A DNA stretch of 64,000 nucleotides from Planococcus citri (GCF_950023065.1 NC_088681.1:12090001-12154000); one strand, 5' to 3'. Positions 24,051-38,100 are shown, numbered from the stretch's first letter. The notes: generated by a model not told the origin, from the sequence alone. Made by a program: numbers and translations.

Positions 24051-25080
24051 TTTGATCAAAAAGTAATGACCTCTTACAACCAGAAAGTATTTTTTTTCAA
24101 TTTTTACCCCTCCCACCCTTCGTTTCTCCTCTAATTCCTTAAGATTAAAAAAAAACTATTTTTTTTCTCAAATCATAACAGGATCACCAAAGTGAGCTAG
24201 TGCGCAACTTTCTTGACATCGAATTCGAAAAATTCTCCATTTTAAACAATTGAATAACGGAGATGAAATTGGTTTTTACGAATTTTTCTTGAAAAATACA
24301 CGATTTTCGAGTCAAATGCACGACTTGTTCAATTTGCAGAATAATTTTGTCAAACACAGTTTTTTTTTCGCCTTTTTGAACACCCAGTATCAGTAAACTC
24401 GCCATTAAAACACGCGAACCTGAAAAATTATGTCATTCTAAAGTAGCTTCGAACTAAGATGAGTACATATAAAGGTAGGGATGAAGATGATGAGAATGCT
24501 CTCAATTTTTACAAAATGGTCCATAGGATGGACAATAAGCTTCTCAAAATATCACAAAAATGAAGCTCCTTCTCCCTCCCCCCTCTTCTTAAAAAAAGAG
24601 AACAAAACAAATTACTTATTGTGCTGATGCTGAATGGAAATTTCATGCACTAAAATTTTATTCCTTTTCATTTGTTCCCAAAAAATATTAACCTTTTGTG
24701 ATGAGGAAATGAAACAAAAATTCAAATTTTTCTAGCAAAACAATCCAATTCAAATTGAACTGATTACCAACTTTTGCTCAGGATGGTTCAAAAAAAGAAA
24801 GCCATCTACAAAAAATAAACAGGTTATTTGAAAGAATTCTGATCCGAAAGTGAAACGAGAAATTTTCAAAAAATTGTCACAGACTTTAAATTTGTAGATG
24901 TATATATTTCTTTTGGGAGGGAAAGAGGGAGGGGGAGGGAGGGGGGGAATTGAGAGAATTATTTCGAATTTCTCAACTTTTAAGAGGCTCAATTACAAAG
25001 GAAATGGAGTCAAAATAGCTTAAGAAGCAGCGAGAGGATTACAAAATAAAATGTTGCGATTTTCACTTCTTAAAACTTCA
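24051..25080. other. AT-rich unassigned DNA
   Basis: Contains a G-rich purine run at 24917-24950. No gene or resolved repeat. Confidence 0.3.
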
Positions 25081-25084
25081 ACTG

Positions 25085-25440
25085 CCTGTTTTAAAATTTT
25101 TAGACAAAAAATCGAGACTTTTTGACAATTTTTGGTAACAATGGAAGGATTTTTGCAATTTCTGTCGAAAAAAAAACAATTATTGGCGAATCAAAACTAG
25201 ACTGAAAATTCTAACAAGAGGAATTGTTTTCTGGCAATTTCTTACAAAAAGCGAAACTTTTGGACAATTTTTGAAAAAAGTAAGGTTTTGAAATTTTTTT
25301 GTAAAAAAGCGACTATTTTCAGTAGTTTTGTTTAAAAGCGAGGTTTTTTTTTACAATTTTTAGCGAAAAGTCAGAAAATTATTCCTAAGTTTGAAAAAAT
25401 TGAATTCCTGAATTTTTTCTTCAAAAATTAACTTCAGTAA
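25085..25440. repeat. Degenerate GACTTTTTGACAATTTTTGG minisatellite
   Basis: Loose 30-40-bp repeats of the form AAAAxCGAGACTTTTTGACAATTTTTGGC. Same family as the blocks at 32.4, 52.5 and 55.9 kb. Confidence 0.6.
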
Positions 25441-27480
25441 CCAAAATTGCAGAAAATGTATTATGGTCAGCGAAACCAAAATTTAGGCAAAACGAATTTT
25501 TTGCTATTGATACGGGTCATAGTCATGCATGGAGAAGGAGCTAACCCACCCACCACTTGACAACCCCTCCGGGTCCAAAATTATCGTTATGGAGCAACGA
25601 CACAAATGAATTCCATGGTTTTTGAAGCGAAAAGTGATTAATTATTATGCTCAAAACAAGACGTGTTCATTATAGTTTGCTAGAGCTAAGATTATCTCCA
25701 CAGGAAAAAATAATTGAATTCTGGGCACAAATTAGAATTGATTTTTTGACCTGAAATTTTCAGTGTCTCATTTCTCACCCAAATTGAACCAATTTCAAAA
25801 TAAAATCCACCTCCTTGGTGCATGCAAACGAATACTATTTTATTTTCTCCAAACGAGTAGAGTAGATACATTCCCATCAAATATTCGCGAAAAAGCTCCA
25901 GTCAAAAAACCACATCTTGAATTCAAATTCCAATTCATTATTATAGAGTAAAATAAATTTTTAAAAACATCGCTGCGTCGTTCAAAACACAAATAGGTAT
26001 CTACACTCGTATTCCGACGTTTCAAAGTTTAAACATCTCAACAACGCTGAATCAATTCAAACCAGAGGGAAAAAATTCGCACGTGTTGACTTTTGATGAA
26101 GTCACTCACGTATGGAAATTTATCACGTCGAATACAGGTTCTCTTTTAGTTACTGAATATATTCCATCTTGAAACACAGTCTCGTAGTTTGACTAAGTAA
26201 TACACACACAGAACAGATATACACGATTCGATAATACATAACAAGACACCTGCTTGTGCTTATACATACAATAAGATACGTCGTAAATTCGATACATATA
26301 GGTAGGTAGGTAAAAAGGTTAGGAGAATACCAAGAGACCAAAATCAATTTCAACTTCGCAAATGTACAAGAGTGTATAACTGGAACCGAAAACACATATT
26401 GTCATTTGTACCCAACGGGCACAAAACTTACTTACATTATGCCACATACGAACCACTACACGTTTCGAAAACTCGCATACATTTTGAAATTTAATACAAT
26501 ATATACTCGTTCGAACTGAATTTTAAATTATTCCCATTAAAAGAGACTGAGAGAGGCTGCGCGAATATCCAATTTTCGCGAAACGTGACGAGCACTTTAT
26601 ATAACACCAACACAACAACTTACTACATAAAAACCAGAGCAACGCAACACACTGCCGATGACGATTCCATTAAAAAAAATAAAAGCCAAAAGCGAGATTA
26701 TTTTCTTTTTTCAACGTCGTCGTCGGTCCTTTTTTCCATCCAATTCCCCTTCCCCTACAACCGTGTTCCTATTCTTTTGTACGTTTCTATGTACGACTAA
26801 ATTAGTGTTTAACGAGCGAGCTGAAGTGACAACCGAGCGTAAAAAGGACCAAATTTTGACAGAGTTTTTTTTTTTAAAAAGAAAATCGCCAAGTCGGGAC
26901 TTTTGATATTTTAATAGTTTTTAGGTAGGTACTGTTAGGAAAAGAAGAAGAATGAGGAAGCTTGATTAAATTAGCGATCGATACAAAAAAAAAACGAAGA
27001 AAAATTCAATACGGTTTTAATTAAACAAAGTAGGTACCTACTCTCAACTTTACCTAATTATAGAACATACGGTCGTATTTAATTCGCGTCTCCTTTCAAT
27101 GAGAATTAAAGAACAATACCGCCGCGTATCAAAATGGCTTCCATCGACGAGATATCATAAAAATGCCACCATATTCGATAAAATCGTCGTCTTCGCGGAG
27201 TATTAAAAAATCGATACTATAAACGTATAATAATTTTAAAATTTGAACGAAATCACACTCTATGTAAGATATATTACCTCCTGCAGAAGTTTGTAGCAAC
27301 TCAGCTCTACCCCCCCTCCTCCCCCATCGGTACAAAAAATTGGAAAATTGCGAAAAAATCTCTAAATTGATAACATTGAAGAGTGGAATCGATTTCATCT
27401 TGAATTGTAGCCAAATTGCGAAAAAAATTGGTACCACCCTCTTTTTGTCCCAATTATTTTTCTTCTCTCCAAAATAATAC
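25441..27480. other. Unassigned, CpG-richer from 26100 to 27250
   Basis: No gene recognised. A GTAGGTAGGTAGG run is at 26299-26311. The minus-strand frames at 26150-26395 and 27129-27482 and the plus-strand frames at 26585-26906 have no recognisable domains. Confidence 0.3.
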
Positions 27481-27574
27481 ATAATTTAAGAAGCATTTTC
27501 CCAACACGATGCAATGGAAGAAAAAAGGACGAGAAGAGGAGAGAAGAGGAGAAATAGTCAGACTCAGGGTATTC

Positions 27575-28060
27575 CCGGATAAGATAGGTGAAATGCCCCT
27601 GTCCTCGGATTTTTGATTTCTTGTTGATTCAACATTGTTGGGTACCTCTAAAAAAATTGTAGACCCAAAAATTTGTCCCCCCACCCCCCCCCCCTTTGTC
27701 CACAATGACGAAAAAACGCTTTTTTCGGGGAAAAAATTGCACTTCAACGAGTTTTGGATAAAAAATTTTGATTTTACCCAAAATATGTACAGGAAGCATG
27801 GGTCTATCCACATGAATTTTTTCGAAATTTTTCTACCCCCGGGGGGGGGGAGATATTGACAGAAGAAAATTTGAAACCGCCATATCTCCGAACCTAATTC
27901 TTGTGCCCAAAATTTTTTTTCTTCTGAAAATATGTTCAGGTAAGTACTATTTTTGGAAATTTTTTCAAATTTTTTCTCCAGGTGGGTCATCTTTAAAAAC
28001 TCAAAAAACTCTTCAAAATGTGCTTTTTGTGGCATAATAGCACCGCCAATCTAAAAAATA
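27575..28060 (+). repeat. Dispersed repeat, copy 2
   Basis: Second copy of the family seen at 21600-21930. It holds a C run near 27678-27693 and a G run near 27841-27850. Open frames on both strands at 27454-28035 arise from this repeat and show no protein motif. Confidence 0.45.
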
Positions 28061-28211
28061 CTCGTAGTAAAGTTCTGAAGCTTTGCACGTGAACCTTGAA
28101 AAACTGTAGAAGTTGCAACAATTCCTCTAAAGGCTCATTTTGGGCCTATGGGCAGTGGGCACCACCCCACCCAATTTTGGGTCTGAAAAATGTTGGCAAT
28201 ATGGGTGTCGT

Positions 28212-28713
28212 TTTCATATGAATCGAACCCCCTGAACACGAATATGAAGTTGAATTTACAGTTGGACCCTTCCAAGGGCCCCATTTGGGGGGTACAGTGC
28301 CCCAAAATTGAGTTTTTCGCAAAGAATTGTTTATTTTACCGTTACCTAAACCCTGTAACTTCCTTAATCAAGGTTGACAGGGTTTGACAAGACACAATGA
28401 AAAATGTTCTAAAAACGAAGAACCAGTCAACATACAGCCACGAGACAGTCGAATATTTTTCTATACTTGTGATAGTTGTGAACATAGGTAGAGAGGGTGA
28501 GAAGGAGTGGGGGAGGATGTATAATGGTATTCTCCACAAAAACCATGGATCAACCTTGATTAAGGAAGTTACAGGGTTTAGGTAACGGTAAAATAAACAA
28601 TTCTCGGCGAAAAACTCAATTTTGGGGCACTGTACCCCCCCCCATGGAGCCCCTTAGAAGGGTCCAACTGTAAATCCAACTTCATATTCGTGTTCAGGGG
28701 GTTCGACTCATAT
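28212..28713. mobile_element. Foldback element with about 165-bp arms
   Basis: The left arm (28212-28378) and right arm (28551-28713) are reverse complements: CCCTGTAACTTCCTTAATCA at 28351 pairs with TGATTAAGGAAGTTACAGGG at 28557, and CCCCCTGAACACGAATATGA at 28229 pairs with TCATATTCGTGTTCAGGGGG near 28681. The loop is about 170 bp. Arms may extend somewhat further outward. No target duplication recognised. Confidence 0.75.
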
Positions 28714-28719
28714 GAATTT

Positions 28720-29499
28720 TGGGCTTAAATGTGAGTTTTTTTTTTGTTTCAAAACAAGAAAAAAATCAGCCTGAGCGAAGCAAGAGCGAAAGCTTTTGAA
28801 AATTTTATTCAGAGAGCACTAAAAGCGATATATGTACATATTTTTAAGAAGTTCATTTGGAAAAAAAAACGGGCACGCTAATTATTTGTTCTTCCCCCCC
28901 CCCCTCAACAAAAAATTCTCGAAAAAAATCGTTCAAAAAAATACACTGATAGGAGACTTATTGAGGATTCCAGTGCTTTACTGAGAATTGATCATTTCCA
29001 TTCCTAATACCATAATTTTTTGCTAATAAACTTTAATCCCAACTTTAGTCAAAATTGCCAAAAATGTAATCCTGTTTTTTTTTTTGCCAAAATTGTCGAA
29101 AAATACCTTTTTCTTGACGTTGTCGAAAAAGTCCTAATGTTTTTTGCAGAAATAACCAAAAAATTTCACCCCCCCCCACCCCCACCCACTAAGGTACATT
29201 ATTCCAAATTTTCATCACGTCGCACCAAAGCAAAAATTCTCAATATAAAATATGATGTTTGGAGGCCACAAATACATCCAAAAAACAAGTTTCCAAAATT
29301 CTACATCGCAATCTTGGTTGTTAATATAGGCATAAGAAAATGAAAAAAACGCCATTTTGAGGGGTAAATATGAGGGGAGGGGGTTGAAAATTTTTGTGGA
29401 GATACCTACTAAGGATATACATAACTTTCAGAAAAATTTTCAAAATCGGTTGAAATGGGGTTGAGAACTGTGTTATTGAAATTTCAAAAAAGGGGGGTT
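28720..29499. other. AT-rich DNA with minisatellite-like remnants
   Basis: A GCGAAGCAAGAGCGAAAGCTT phrase at 28774 resembles the duplicated phrase at 34.0-34.2 kb. TTTTGCCAAAATTGTCGAAAA repeats occur at 29083-29170. C and G runs occur near 28895 and 29170. No gene. Confidence 0.35.
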
Positions 29500-30833
29500 C
29501 CACAGTGGGCTGTGAGCACCCTCAAAACGGGCGTAATTCAAAAACTTACAATCAACCCAAAAACAATTGTAAAATGATATCCTCCCTTATGTTTTTGGGG
29601 TCGCAGAATACGAATTTGACAATATTTTTTTTTTGTAGGGGTATGGGGTGGGGGGTGAGGGGGGTCAAAAATTCAAAATTTGACCATAATGACGTGTGAT
29701 ATGTCGAAATGTATGTTTTCGAGGGTGTAGATTACGAATCTGACAATATTTTTTTTCGTAGGGATGAATGGTGGGGGATGAAGGGGGTGAAAACGGCGAA
29801 AAATTCAAAATTTGATTATAATGACGTGTGATATGTCGAAATGTATGTTTTCGAGGGTGTAGATCACGAATCTGACAATATTTTTTTCGTAGGGGTGAAT
29901 GGTGGGGGATGAAGGGGGTGAAAAATTCAAAATTTGACCATAATAATGTGTGATATGTCGAAATGTATGTTTTTGAGGGTGTAGATGACGAATTTGACAA
30001 TATTTTTTTCGTAGGAGTGAATGGTGGGGGATGAAGGGGGTGAAAACAGCGAAAAATTCAAAATTTGACTATAATGACGTGCGATATGTCAAAATGTACG
30101 TTTTCGAGGGTGTAGGAGGGGTGAAGGGTGGGGGATGAAGAATTTTCTGTTGGGGAGCCGTCAAAGTCCCACTAAGACAAAAATTTGTAACTTTTTAACA
30201 AAATTCACTATGATTTTTCACTACAATCGACTATGGGGGTCGTTGGGTCACTTTCGGTCAAAAATGGCAATTGACACTTGAAATACACTATCTCAAGTAT
30301 TACCAGCCACTGGAATTTCCCGTGAGAGTACGTGAGAAAATTTGTTCTATTCCAATTTGTGCAGTCGAGTAGGAGAAAAACGGGGTTTCAAGATGAATCT
30401 TATCTCTATAATTACTTTATAAAAACTAAAATCCAGTAAATTGATGGAAAGTACTTACTTTCAGTTGAATTATTCATACTTGGTACATTTTGACGTATCA
30501 CACATCATTATAATCAAATTTTGAATTTTTCGCCGTTTTTACCCCCTTCATCCCTCACCATTCGCCCCTACGAAAAAAATATTGTCAGATTCGTGATCTA
30601 CACCCTCGAAAACATACATTTCGACATATCACACGTCATTATGGCCAAATTTTGAATTTTTGACCCCCCCTCAACCCCCCACCGCTAACCCCTACAAAAA
30701 AAATATTGTCAAATTCGTATTCTGTGACCCCAAAAACATAAGGGAGGATATCATTTTACAATTGTTTTTGGGTTTATTGTAAGTTTTTGAATTACGCCCG
30801 TTTGAGGGTGCTCACAGCCCACTGTGGGGGGGG
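29500..30833. mobile_element. 1.33-kb foldback element with internal tandem repeats (hAT-like ends?)
   Basis: Ends CCACAGTGGGCTGTGAGCAC (29500) and the reverse complement ending at about 30827 enclose long inverted arms. The left arm carries four tandem units of about 120 bp (GACGTGTGATATGTCGAAAT, GAATxTGACAATATTTTTTT, GTGGGGGATGAAGGGGG); the right arm holds fewer. GGGGGGTT lies at 29492-29499 and again at 30834-30841, a possible 8-bp duplication, but the right copy is inside a 14-G run, so this is ambiguous. CAGTG-type ends and 8-bp duplications would fit hAT. Confidence 0.7.
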
Positions 30834-32179
30834 GGGGGGTTCAGCCCACCATAAAAAAATTAGCAAGAGGGGTACGGGCCACGGGGTGGTAACTCTCAGG
30901 GATTATTCAGGGGGTTACCCTCGACAATTTTCCGCAAAAAAATCTTGGCTAGGTAAAAATGTTTTTTTAAATGCTAATTCGCCTACACTAATTATTTAGA
31001 ATGGGAAAATTTTTCATCGTAATATGTAATAAATTTTCATCGAATTTTAGTTGTTGCAAAACACACTAATTTTTCGGTTTTTTGCTTGATTTTTTTCACG
31101 AAAAGATGAGCGAGTGACTTTTCAACTCGTAATTAGCGTATTTCTTCATTTTTTTCCCCACTATACCTCGACTTTCGAGTTGTGTTGGTGGAATACTTAT
31201 TGTGTGATATATTTCCAGTCATTACATACTTTGATGAAATTCACATTCGCTACAAAATTGGAGCATACTTCAAAACTCTACCGTAAATTTTATAAAAGTG
31301 ACTTTTGTGGGTCTTGCCGTGTACTCTTCAAATGCTAACCAACTCTCCACTCCACACCACTCGTCGGAAGGATGGGTAGTTTCTGCTTGTATTAGATAGG
31401 TATAGAAAAACCAGACAATGCGTCCATCCATATTCGCGATACTGCATATATCATCAAAGATGCAAAAAAAAAAAAAAATCGTAAAGAAAGAACACAAAAG
31501 ACACCTAAAATCGCTAAAAGCTCCATAATAACACGTTCTGGTCGTGCTGTCCTTTTTCCTGATAGATTACATTACGAGGTCAAGTGTTGTAAATCAAGTT
31601 GTAAATACTCTATTATTGTATAGGTAATCTTTTAAAATGTTTTTTTTTTTCATCTTTCTATCGATGCCGGTATATGTATAGGGACAGAGTACTCTTGTGT
31701 CCAACCTTGTACCTTTAGCTAAGAAGTTGCATAAAAAAACCGCAGACGTACCCTCGTTGGAGAAAGCGATTTCCGGTCCCTCTTCTCCGCGCCGCGCCCT
31801 ACCTACCCTTAGAATCTTTTGGCTAGGATCGTAAGATCCTTCCTTTTTTTGTACGCATCGATAAGACAGTCGAACTGATAGATTTGTCACTGTGTACATA
31901 TGAGTTCACCCCAGCGACGGACGACAGTGTAGATAGTTAGTTTTTTACTTTTTTAGCTCTTCATTAGTGGTCCATGGTCATGGTCATTTCTACGCAAGTT
32001 GTGACTCGCGGTTGAGATGTTGAGAATCATTTGGGAAAAAGTCGCGATTTTTTTTCCAAAACATCTGCTTTTGGTAAGGAAGGCCGATTTATTGCAATCA
32101 AAATTATTTACCTTTTCAATAATACATTAGTTCAATTTTCGTGTAGTTTTACAGTCGATTTTTAAAAAAATATAACATT
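30834..32179. other. Unassigned; upstream region of the zinc-finger gene
   Basis: After the repeat edge the sequence becomes non-repetitive and CpG-richer from about 31100. The minus-strand frame at 31594-31899 has no motif. The promoter and 5' UTR of the gene starting at 32180 should lie toward the right; no TATA box or initiator could be assigned with confidence. Confidence 0.35.
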
Positions 32180-35100
32180 ATGGAGTTTAACAAACATTAC
32201 GAAGACTCAATGCGTCTGTGCGAAACCATCGTTAAACTTGCGGAGTGAGTAGAAAATATGCATGGATCATTTTATTTTATATAAACTGCCTATTTCGAAT
32301 GGTTAATTAGGTACTGTACTTATATGGTACCTACGTGAAATCGAAAGGAAAAATATAAAATTACGAAGATAGATTTTTAAAAATGGAAAAAGCAGCACTC
32401 TTTTAGACAAATCCTGACAAACGTTAGGACTTTTTGACAATTTTTGCAAAAGCTGTACTTTCATAGTATTCTTCGGCATAAAACAGAATTTTTTGGATAA
32501 CTTGTGAAAAAAAAGTTTTTCCTACAATATTTCGTCTAAAATAAAAAGTAGAATTGATGACAATTTTGACAAAAAACAGGAGTTTTGAAAATTTTGCTTA
32601 AAAGCGGAAGTTTTTTTTTTACAATAATCTATTCATTTTTGCAAAATTACTAGGTACTAAATAAATTATTTTTCGCAATAATTTCACAAAAAAAAGGATT
32701 TTTAAAATTTTTTAAAGATAATTTTGGCAAAAGCAAGAATTTTTTCAATTGTGGCAACAGGATTTTTTGAACATTTTGGCAAAAATCAGAGGTTTTGTAA
32801 CAATTGTCACAAAAGTTAGAAGTGTTTTATAATTTTGACAAAAAAGGAATTTCTTTACAATATACGAGATTTTTTTGACAATTTAGGCAAAAACAGAACT
32901 TTGCAGATAATTCTGGTAAAAAAACGTAACCTTCTTAGGATAATTCTGACAAAAGCAGGAATTTTCGAAATTTTGGCTACTAACAAAATTTTTTGGCCAT
33001 TTTTGCAAAAAATATTGGAACTTTTTTGAAAACGTCAGAAAAAGACATTTTTTAACAATTTTGGCAAAAAACTGGACTTTTTTGGCAATTTTGATAAAAG
33101 TTGAGTTTTTTTTACAAAAAAAAAAACTTTTGTACAATTGAGACTTTTTTGACAAGTATTCTGGCGATAAGATTTTTTGAATATTTTGACAAAAAACAGG
33201 AGCTATTTTGGCAATTTTTACAAAAAGTCAAAACTCTTTCGATAATTTTGGCAAAAATTGAAATTTTTGGAAATTTTGGCCAACACGGGTTTTTGCTCAT
33301 TTTTACAAAAAATATTAGGACTTTTTTGATAGGTACGTCAGAAGAAAATGTATTTTTCGACAATTACGACAAAAGTTTGGATTTTTAAAAATAATTTCGA
33401 CAAAAACGAGACTTTTTTAATAATTTTGGCAACAGATACCTCAGTAAATGAGCGGAATTTTCCGGATGTTTAACAAAATTTCAAAAGAAACAAAGAGGAC
33501 TTCAACAGGACAATTTTAAACACTTTGAATTTTTCAAGAGGGGGAGGGGGTGGGGTGGGTGAGGCAAAATTTGATACTCAAGCTTTTCGCTTTTCCAAAT
33601 GTCTTCAAACATCTCAAGATTTATCTCGATTGTCAAGCAAACGGATGTTGAAAATATAATTTCATTATTACCTACAATTTTTGATTTCATTTTCACCTTT
33701 GAGGTTCGTCTAGCTGATGTAATAAAATTGGACGAATAAAAAACTTTTTCCAACATGTCGAATTTTTTAAAAATATTGGTACAAAAACTTACCAAATGGA
33801 AAATTTGAACGACATTTGGCGAAAAAATATAGGTTGTACTTACAAATTTTTCGAAATAAAACGGCGAGGTTTGAAGTAAAATAAGAGAGAGATGGAATGA
33901 CAATTTTGTCATTTCAAAGGTATACGCGTAATTTCGCCTAATATTCATAATTATATAACTTACACAAGTCTGGAATTCTTCAATTACCGAAAAGAGAAAA
34001 CTGTTACGGCGTAGCGAGGGCAAAAGCTCTCGAAAATCAGCATTTCACTAGGTACATTTACATATAAAAAACGATGTTTTTTCAAGTGAATTTGGCTTCA
34101 AAATTTTGAAATTCGAATGTTTTTTTTTTTTGAAAAATTCAAAATTGAAATCAAAAGGCAAACAGCACTGAACGAAGTGAAGGCAAAAGCTCTCGAAAAT
34201 CAGTAATTCGAGAGGTATAAAAAACGATTTTTCTGTGTAATGAGTCACTTGAAGTCTACATGGTACATTAATGGCGGAATCATATAGGTACTCTTTCAGA
34301 ACACAATAATTCTGAAATTTGTTAAAGAATAATGGATTTTAACACACGTCACACATACACACACACAAAATGAACAAAAATTTTCAACAAAAAAATTAAA
34401 ATTGGAAGAAAATGTTTATGCACAATATTTCTTAATTCCAATCAATTTTTTCAATAATTTGAAGGTTTTTGTTGCGCGTTCGAATTTTTGCATTTTTTCA
34501 CTATCTTTTTGACTGAATTCACTACTTTGTCACCACTCTCACAGCCCATTTTTAAAGTCACTACTACTTTTATTTACTACCTATGTATTAAATACTCTGT
34601 ATTTTGAAAAAAATGACGTAATGTTAATTTGGACGATTCTTTGACCACTTAGAAAATCTGGAATTTCCAGAATATACCCGTTGGCTCCATAACAGCCTGA
34701 AATCACCTCCAATCGACTCAGCATATAAAAAATGGGCTACTGAGTAAATTTCATTTCAACAACTTAATTAGGTAAAATGTCGTAGAAATTTCAATTTTCA
34801 AAAATCTGTTAGGGGCGGTGCTCCCGAACTACCACTTAAAATGGTTCGAAACCGTTTCCAATCGATTCGGAGGCAAATTTCAGCTTTCTTGGTCTATTTG
34901 GTAAAATTTCAATTTTCCCCCATTTTTGACCTAAAGTTCAATTTTTTTTAAATTCATTAAAAATCAAAATCGTTTGTAAACTCACAAGGAAACCTCTTGA
35001 GGAGTCACACTCCGATTTGAACGGGACCGCGATTCTTGGAAAGAGCATAGTCTAAAACCCCCAAAACCAAATTTTCAGCTGCCTAAGTTGATTTTTCGAT

Positions 35101-38100
35101 TCTTGGCGAATTTTTGAAAATTCAAAATTGACTGTCTTTGACGATTTATGTTTTTTAATTAAAAGTACGCACTTGATCAATAAAAATGGTCAAAATAAGT
35201 CCCAAAACTAATAATAATTACCCAAATACAAATTTCACCATTTCCAGTCATTCTGGAGCCTCCAGCGCGATTTTTCAATTTCTACAGAATTTTGAATTTG
35301 CTCCAGAAGGCGTGAATATGTAGTTGGACAGCTAAAAATCGAGTAGTATATTACACTCGGCCTGTTTCACGAGTTTATCTACATTTAAGCCGATTTTGGG
35401 AGTGACACCTCACGAGTGGTTTTTTGACCTTAAAAAATCAAAAAAATCAAAAGATAACCGTTTGTGAGGAAATTGTTGAAATTTGCGCGAATCGCTGTAT
35501 TTCTTCAAGAACTAACCTCCGGAGGGCAAGTTCTACCTTTCCAGCCGTTTTGGAGCAAGAATGACACCTCAATAAACCACTCTTCAGGTGTCACTCTCAA
35601 AATCGTCTCAAGTGTGGATAAACTCGTTAAACACGTTGAGTGTACATAATATACAACTCGATTTTTAGCTGCGTAACTTCATATTCACGCCTTCTGGAGC
35701 AAACTCAAAATTCTGGAGAAATTGAAAAATCGCGCTGGAGGCTCCAGAACGCCTGGAAATTGTGAAATTTGGATTTGGAGGGTTAGTTTTGGACAAAATA
35801 CAGCGATTCGCGCGCATTTCGAAAAATTCCTCACAAACTGTTATCTTTTGATTTTTTGGATTTTTTAATTTTGAAAAAAGCTGGTCAAAAAGCCACTTTT
35901 GAAGTGTCACTCTCAAAATCGGCTCAAATGTGGATAAACTCGTTAAACAGGTCGAGTGTAATATACAACTCGATTTTTAGCTGCCCAACTTCATATTCAC
36001 GCCTTCTGGAGCAAACTCAAAATTCTGGAGAAATTGAAAATTGCGCTGGATGCTCCAGAATGGCTGCAAATGGCGAAATTTGGATTTGGGGGGATAATAT
36101 CAGTTTTGGGACTTATTTTGACCAATTTTATTGATCAAGTGCACACTTTGAATAAAAAAACATAAATCGTCAAAAACAGTCAATTTTGAATTTTCAAAAA
36201 TTCGCCAAAAATCGAAAAATGAACTTGGGCAGCTGAAAATTTGGTATTGGGGGTTTTAGACTATGCTCTTTCCAAAAATTTCGGCCCCGTTCAAATCGGA
36301 GTGTTGATCTACTGTTTCCAAATTCGTATTCGGAAAATCAGATCACCTCGATTCAAACCTGATGAACAGTTTATTTCAGCTGATTTTCAAATTCCGTGAA
36401 TATAGAATTTTTTTTTGATTTGCCCTTGAAAATAAAAGGTCACAAGTGTAGAAGGACGTAACTTTTCTCATAAGGGTTATAAAATTGCTTACTTATTCTC
36501 ATACGCGAGTTCATATTCTATCATTTTTGAAAGGAAATTCGTACTCACCTGAAACAAACAAAAATTAAGGTGGATTAGTTATGTAGTTATAAAACTATCG
36601 ATCAATCAACAGATATATGAAACAATAATAATCGAAGCCCAAAGTAAAAATTCTGACGATCTCGGCATTTAATAAAGAGCCAGAAATGAATTTCACAGCA
36701 AATAAAGTAGGTAACCATAAAAATTGTGAAATTGACTGTGAAAATCACTCAAAAATATCAAAAATGGATGGACCATCAGAAAATGACAAAAAATTGAGAA
36801 AATGTCTCATTAGTAATTTGTGTAAAATTTTACACAGACTGCTTAGATTATTGAAAAATAGGCCTACAAAGAATTAAACTGAAATTCTAAACATTAAATA
36901 ATGATTTGTCAAAAGTGCAGAAAAAAAACAAGATTTGTCAAATTGATCCCCCCTTCCCCAAAATATATATCAATTCCTCTTCATTTAGGAAGAGTTTCAA
37001 TCTATGTACCTCATAATATGTACTTGCATTTACCCTAAGTAAAATATTTATATTTCATCAACAGATATTGGGAAAATCAATTGCAGCCATCTTCGACTTC
37101 ATCATCAGAGTCGGGTGAACAAGATAATGGGTATGAAATGATAAAGGAGAAACTTGATATAGCTCGAGAAAAAACAGCAATATTAAGATCAGAGTATATT
37201 GAGTAAGTTAAAAGTTTCAAACGCTATTCAACATAAGTACGTATGTATCAACAATAAACCGCATTTTAAAAAAATTTTTCAGGTACTTAGCACACCAACA
37301 TACGATGAGATTAAGATTCATTGACACTATTAATGTGTGTGAACAACTGAACTCCCATTTGGACAGTATTAATCTTGAGACATCGATTTCCAACGAGCAT
37401 GCTAAAGAGTTGCCTGCCTCTCCTGCTGCTTCTACTTCCAAATTGTGGCAAGTCTCATCTTCAGATACCAACAAATTGAAAATCTACATTTCTGCGAAAC
37501 GAAATGAAGCTCCTAGTAAGTTTCAAGTATGAGATATCTAATCAGTAGTAGGTATTGGGCTGAATAAGTACATATTTATAAACAAGAGAATTATTTTCGT
37601 TTTATTTTCATGTCTCACATTTTACTAACCTTTGTTTCTTTTTATTTGATTTGCATTAGATCGCAGCCAGCCTAACGTGAAACCATTCAAATGCCCAAAA
37701 TGCGATAAATCCTATAGATTAAAACAATGCGTGGGCCGACACATGCGTCAGATGCACCTCACTGACATTCAGCGGACTCCTACTTCTTATCATTACTGCG
37801 CACATTGCATGTTCCGATGCCGATATAAAGTCAGTTTGGTTTTTCATCTAAAGCAGAGCCATATACCCGGTTTAAGTCTCGGTAAAACATTCACTAATAG
37901 TTATCATAGAAGACGCCATGAGCCGAGTTGTATTTTCATCTCTCGCAAATTGATTAGCTGATCAAATGACCAACTTTTGTTTCTTTTTATTTGATTTGTT
38001 ATTAGATCGCAGCCAGCCTATCGTTTGCGAAATTTGTAAGCGAAAATTCAGCGCTATCGGTCGCCTGAAAGAACACATCATGAATTTGCATGAAAATTTA

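Noticed and set aside
27900..27950. Plus-strand TTCAG/GTAAGT resembling a third recursive splice site
   Set aside because: The pyrimidine tract is interrupted, there is no branch-point-like motif in place, and it lies in a dispersed repeat.
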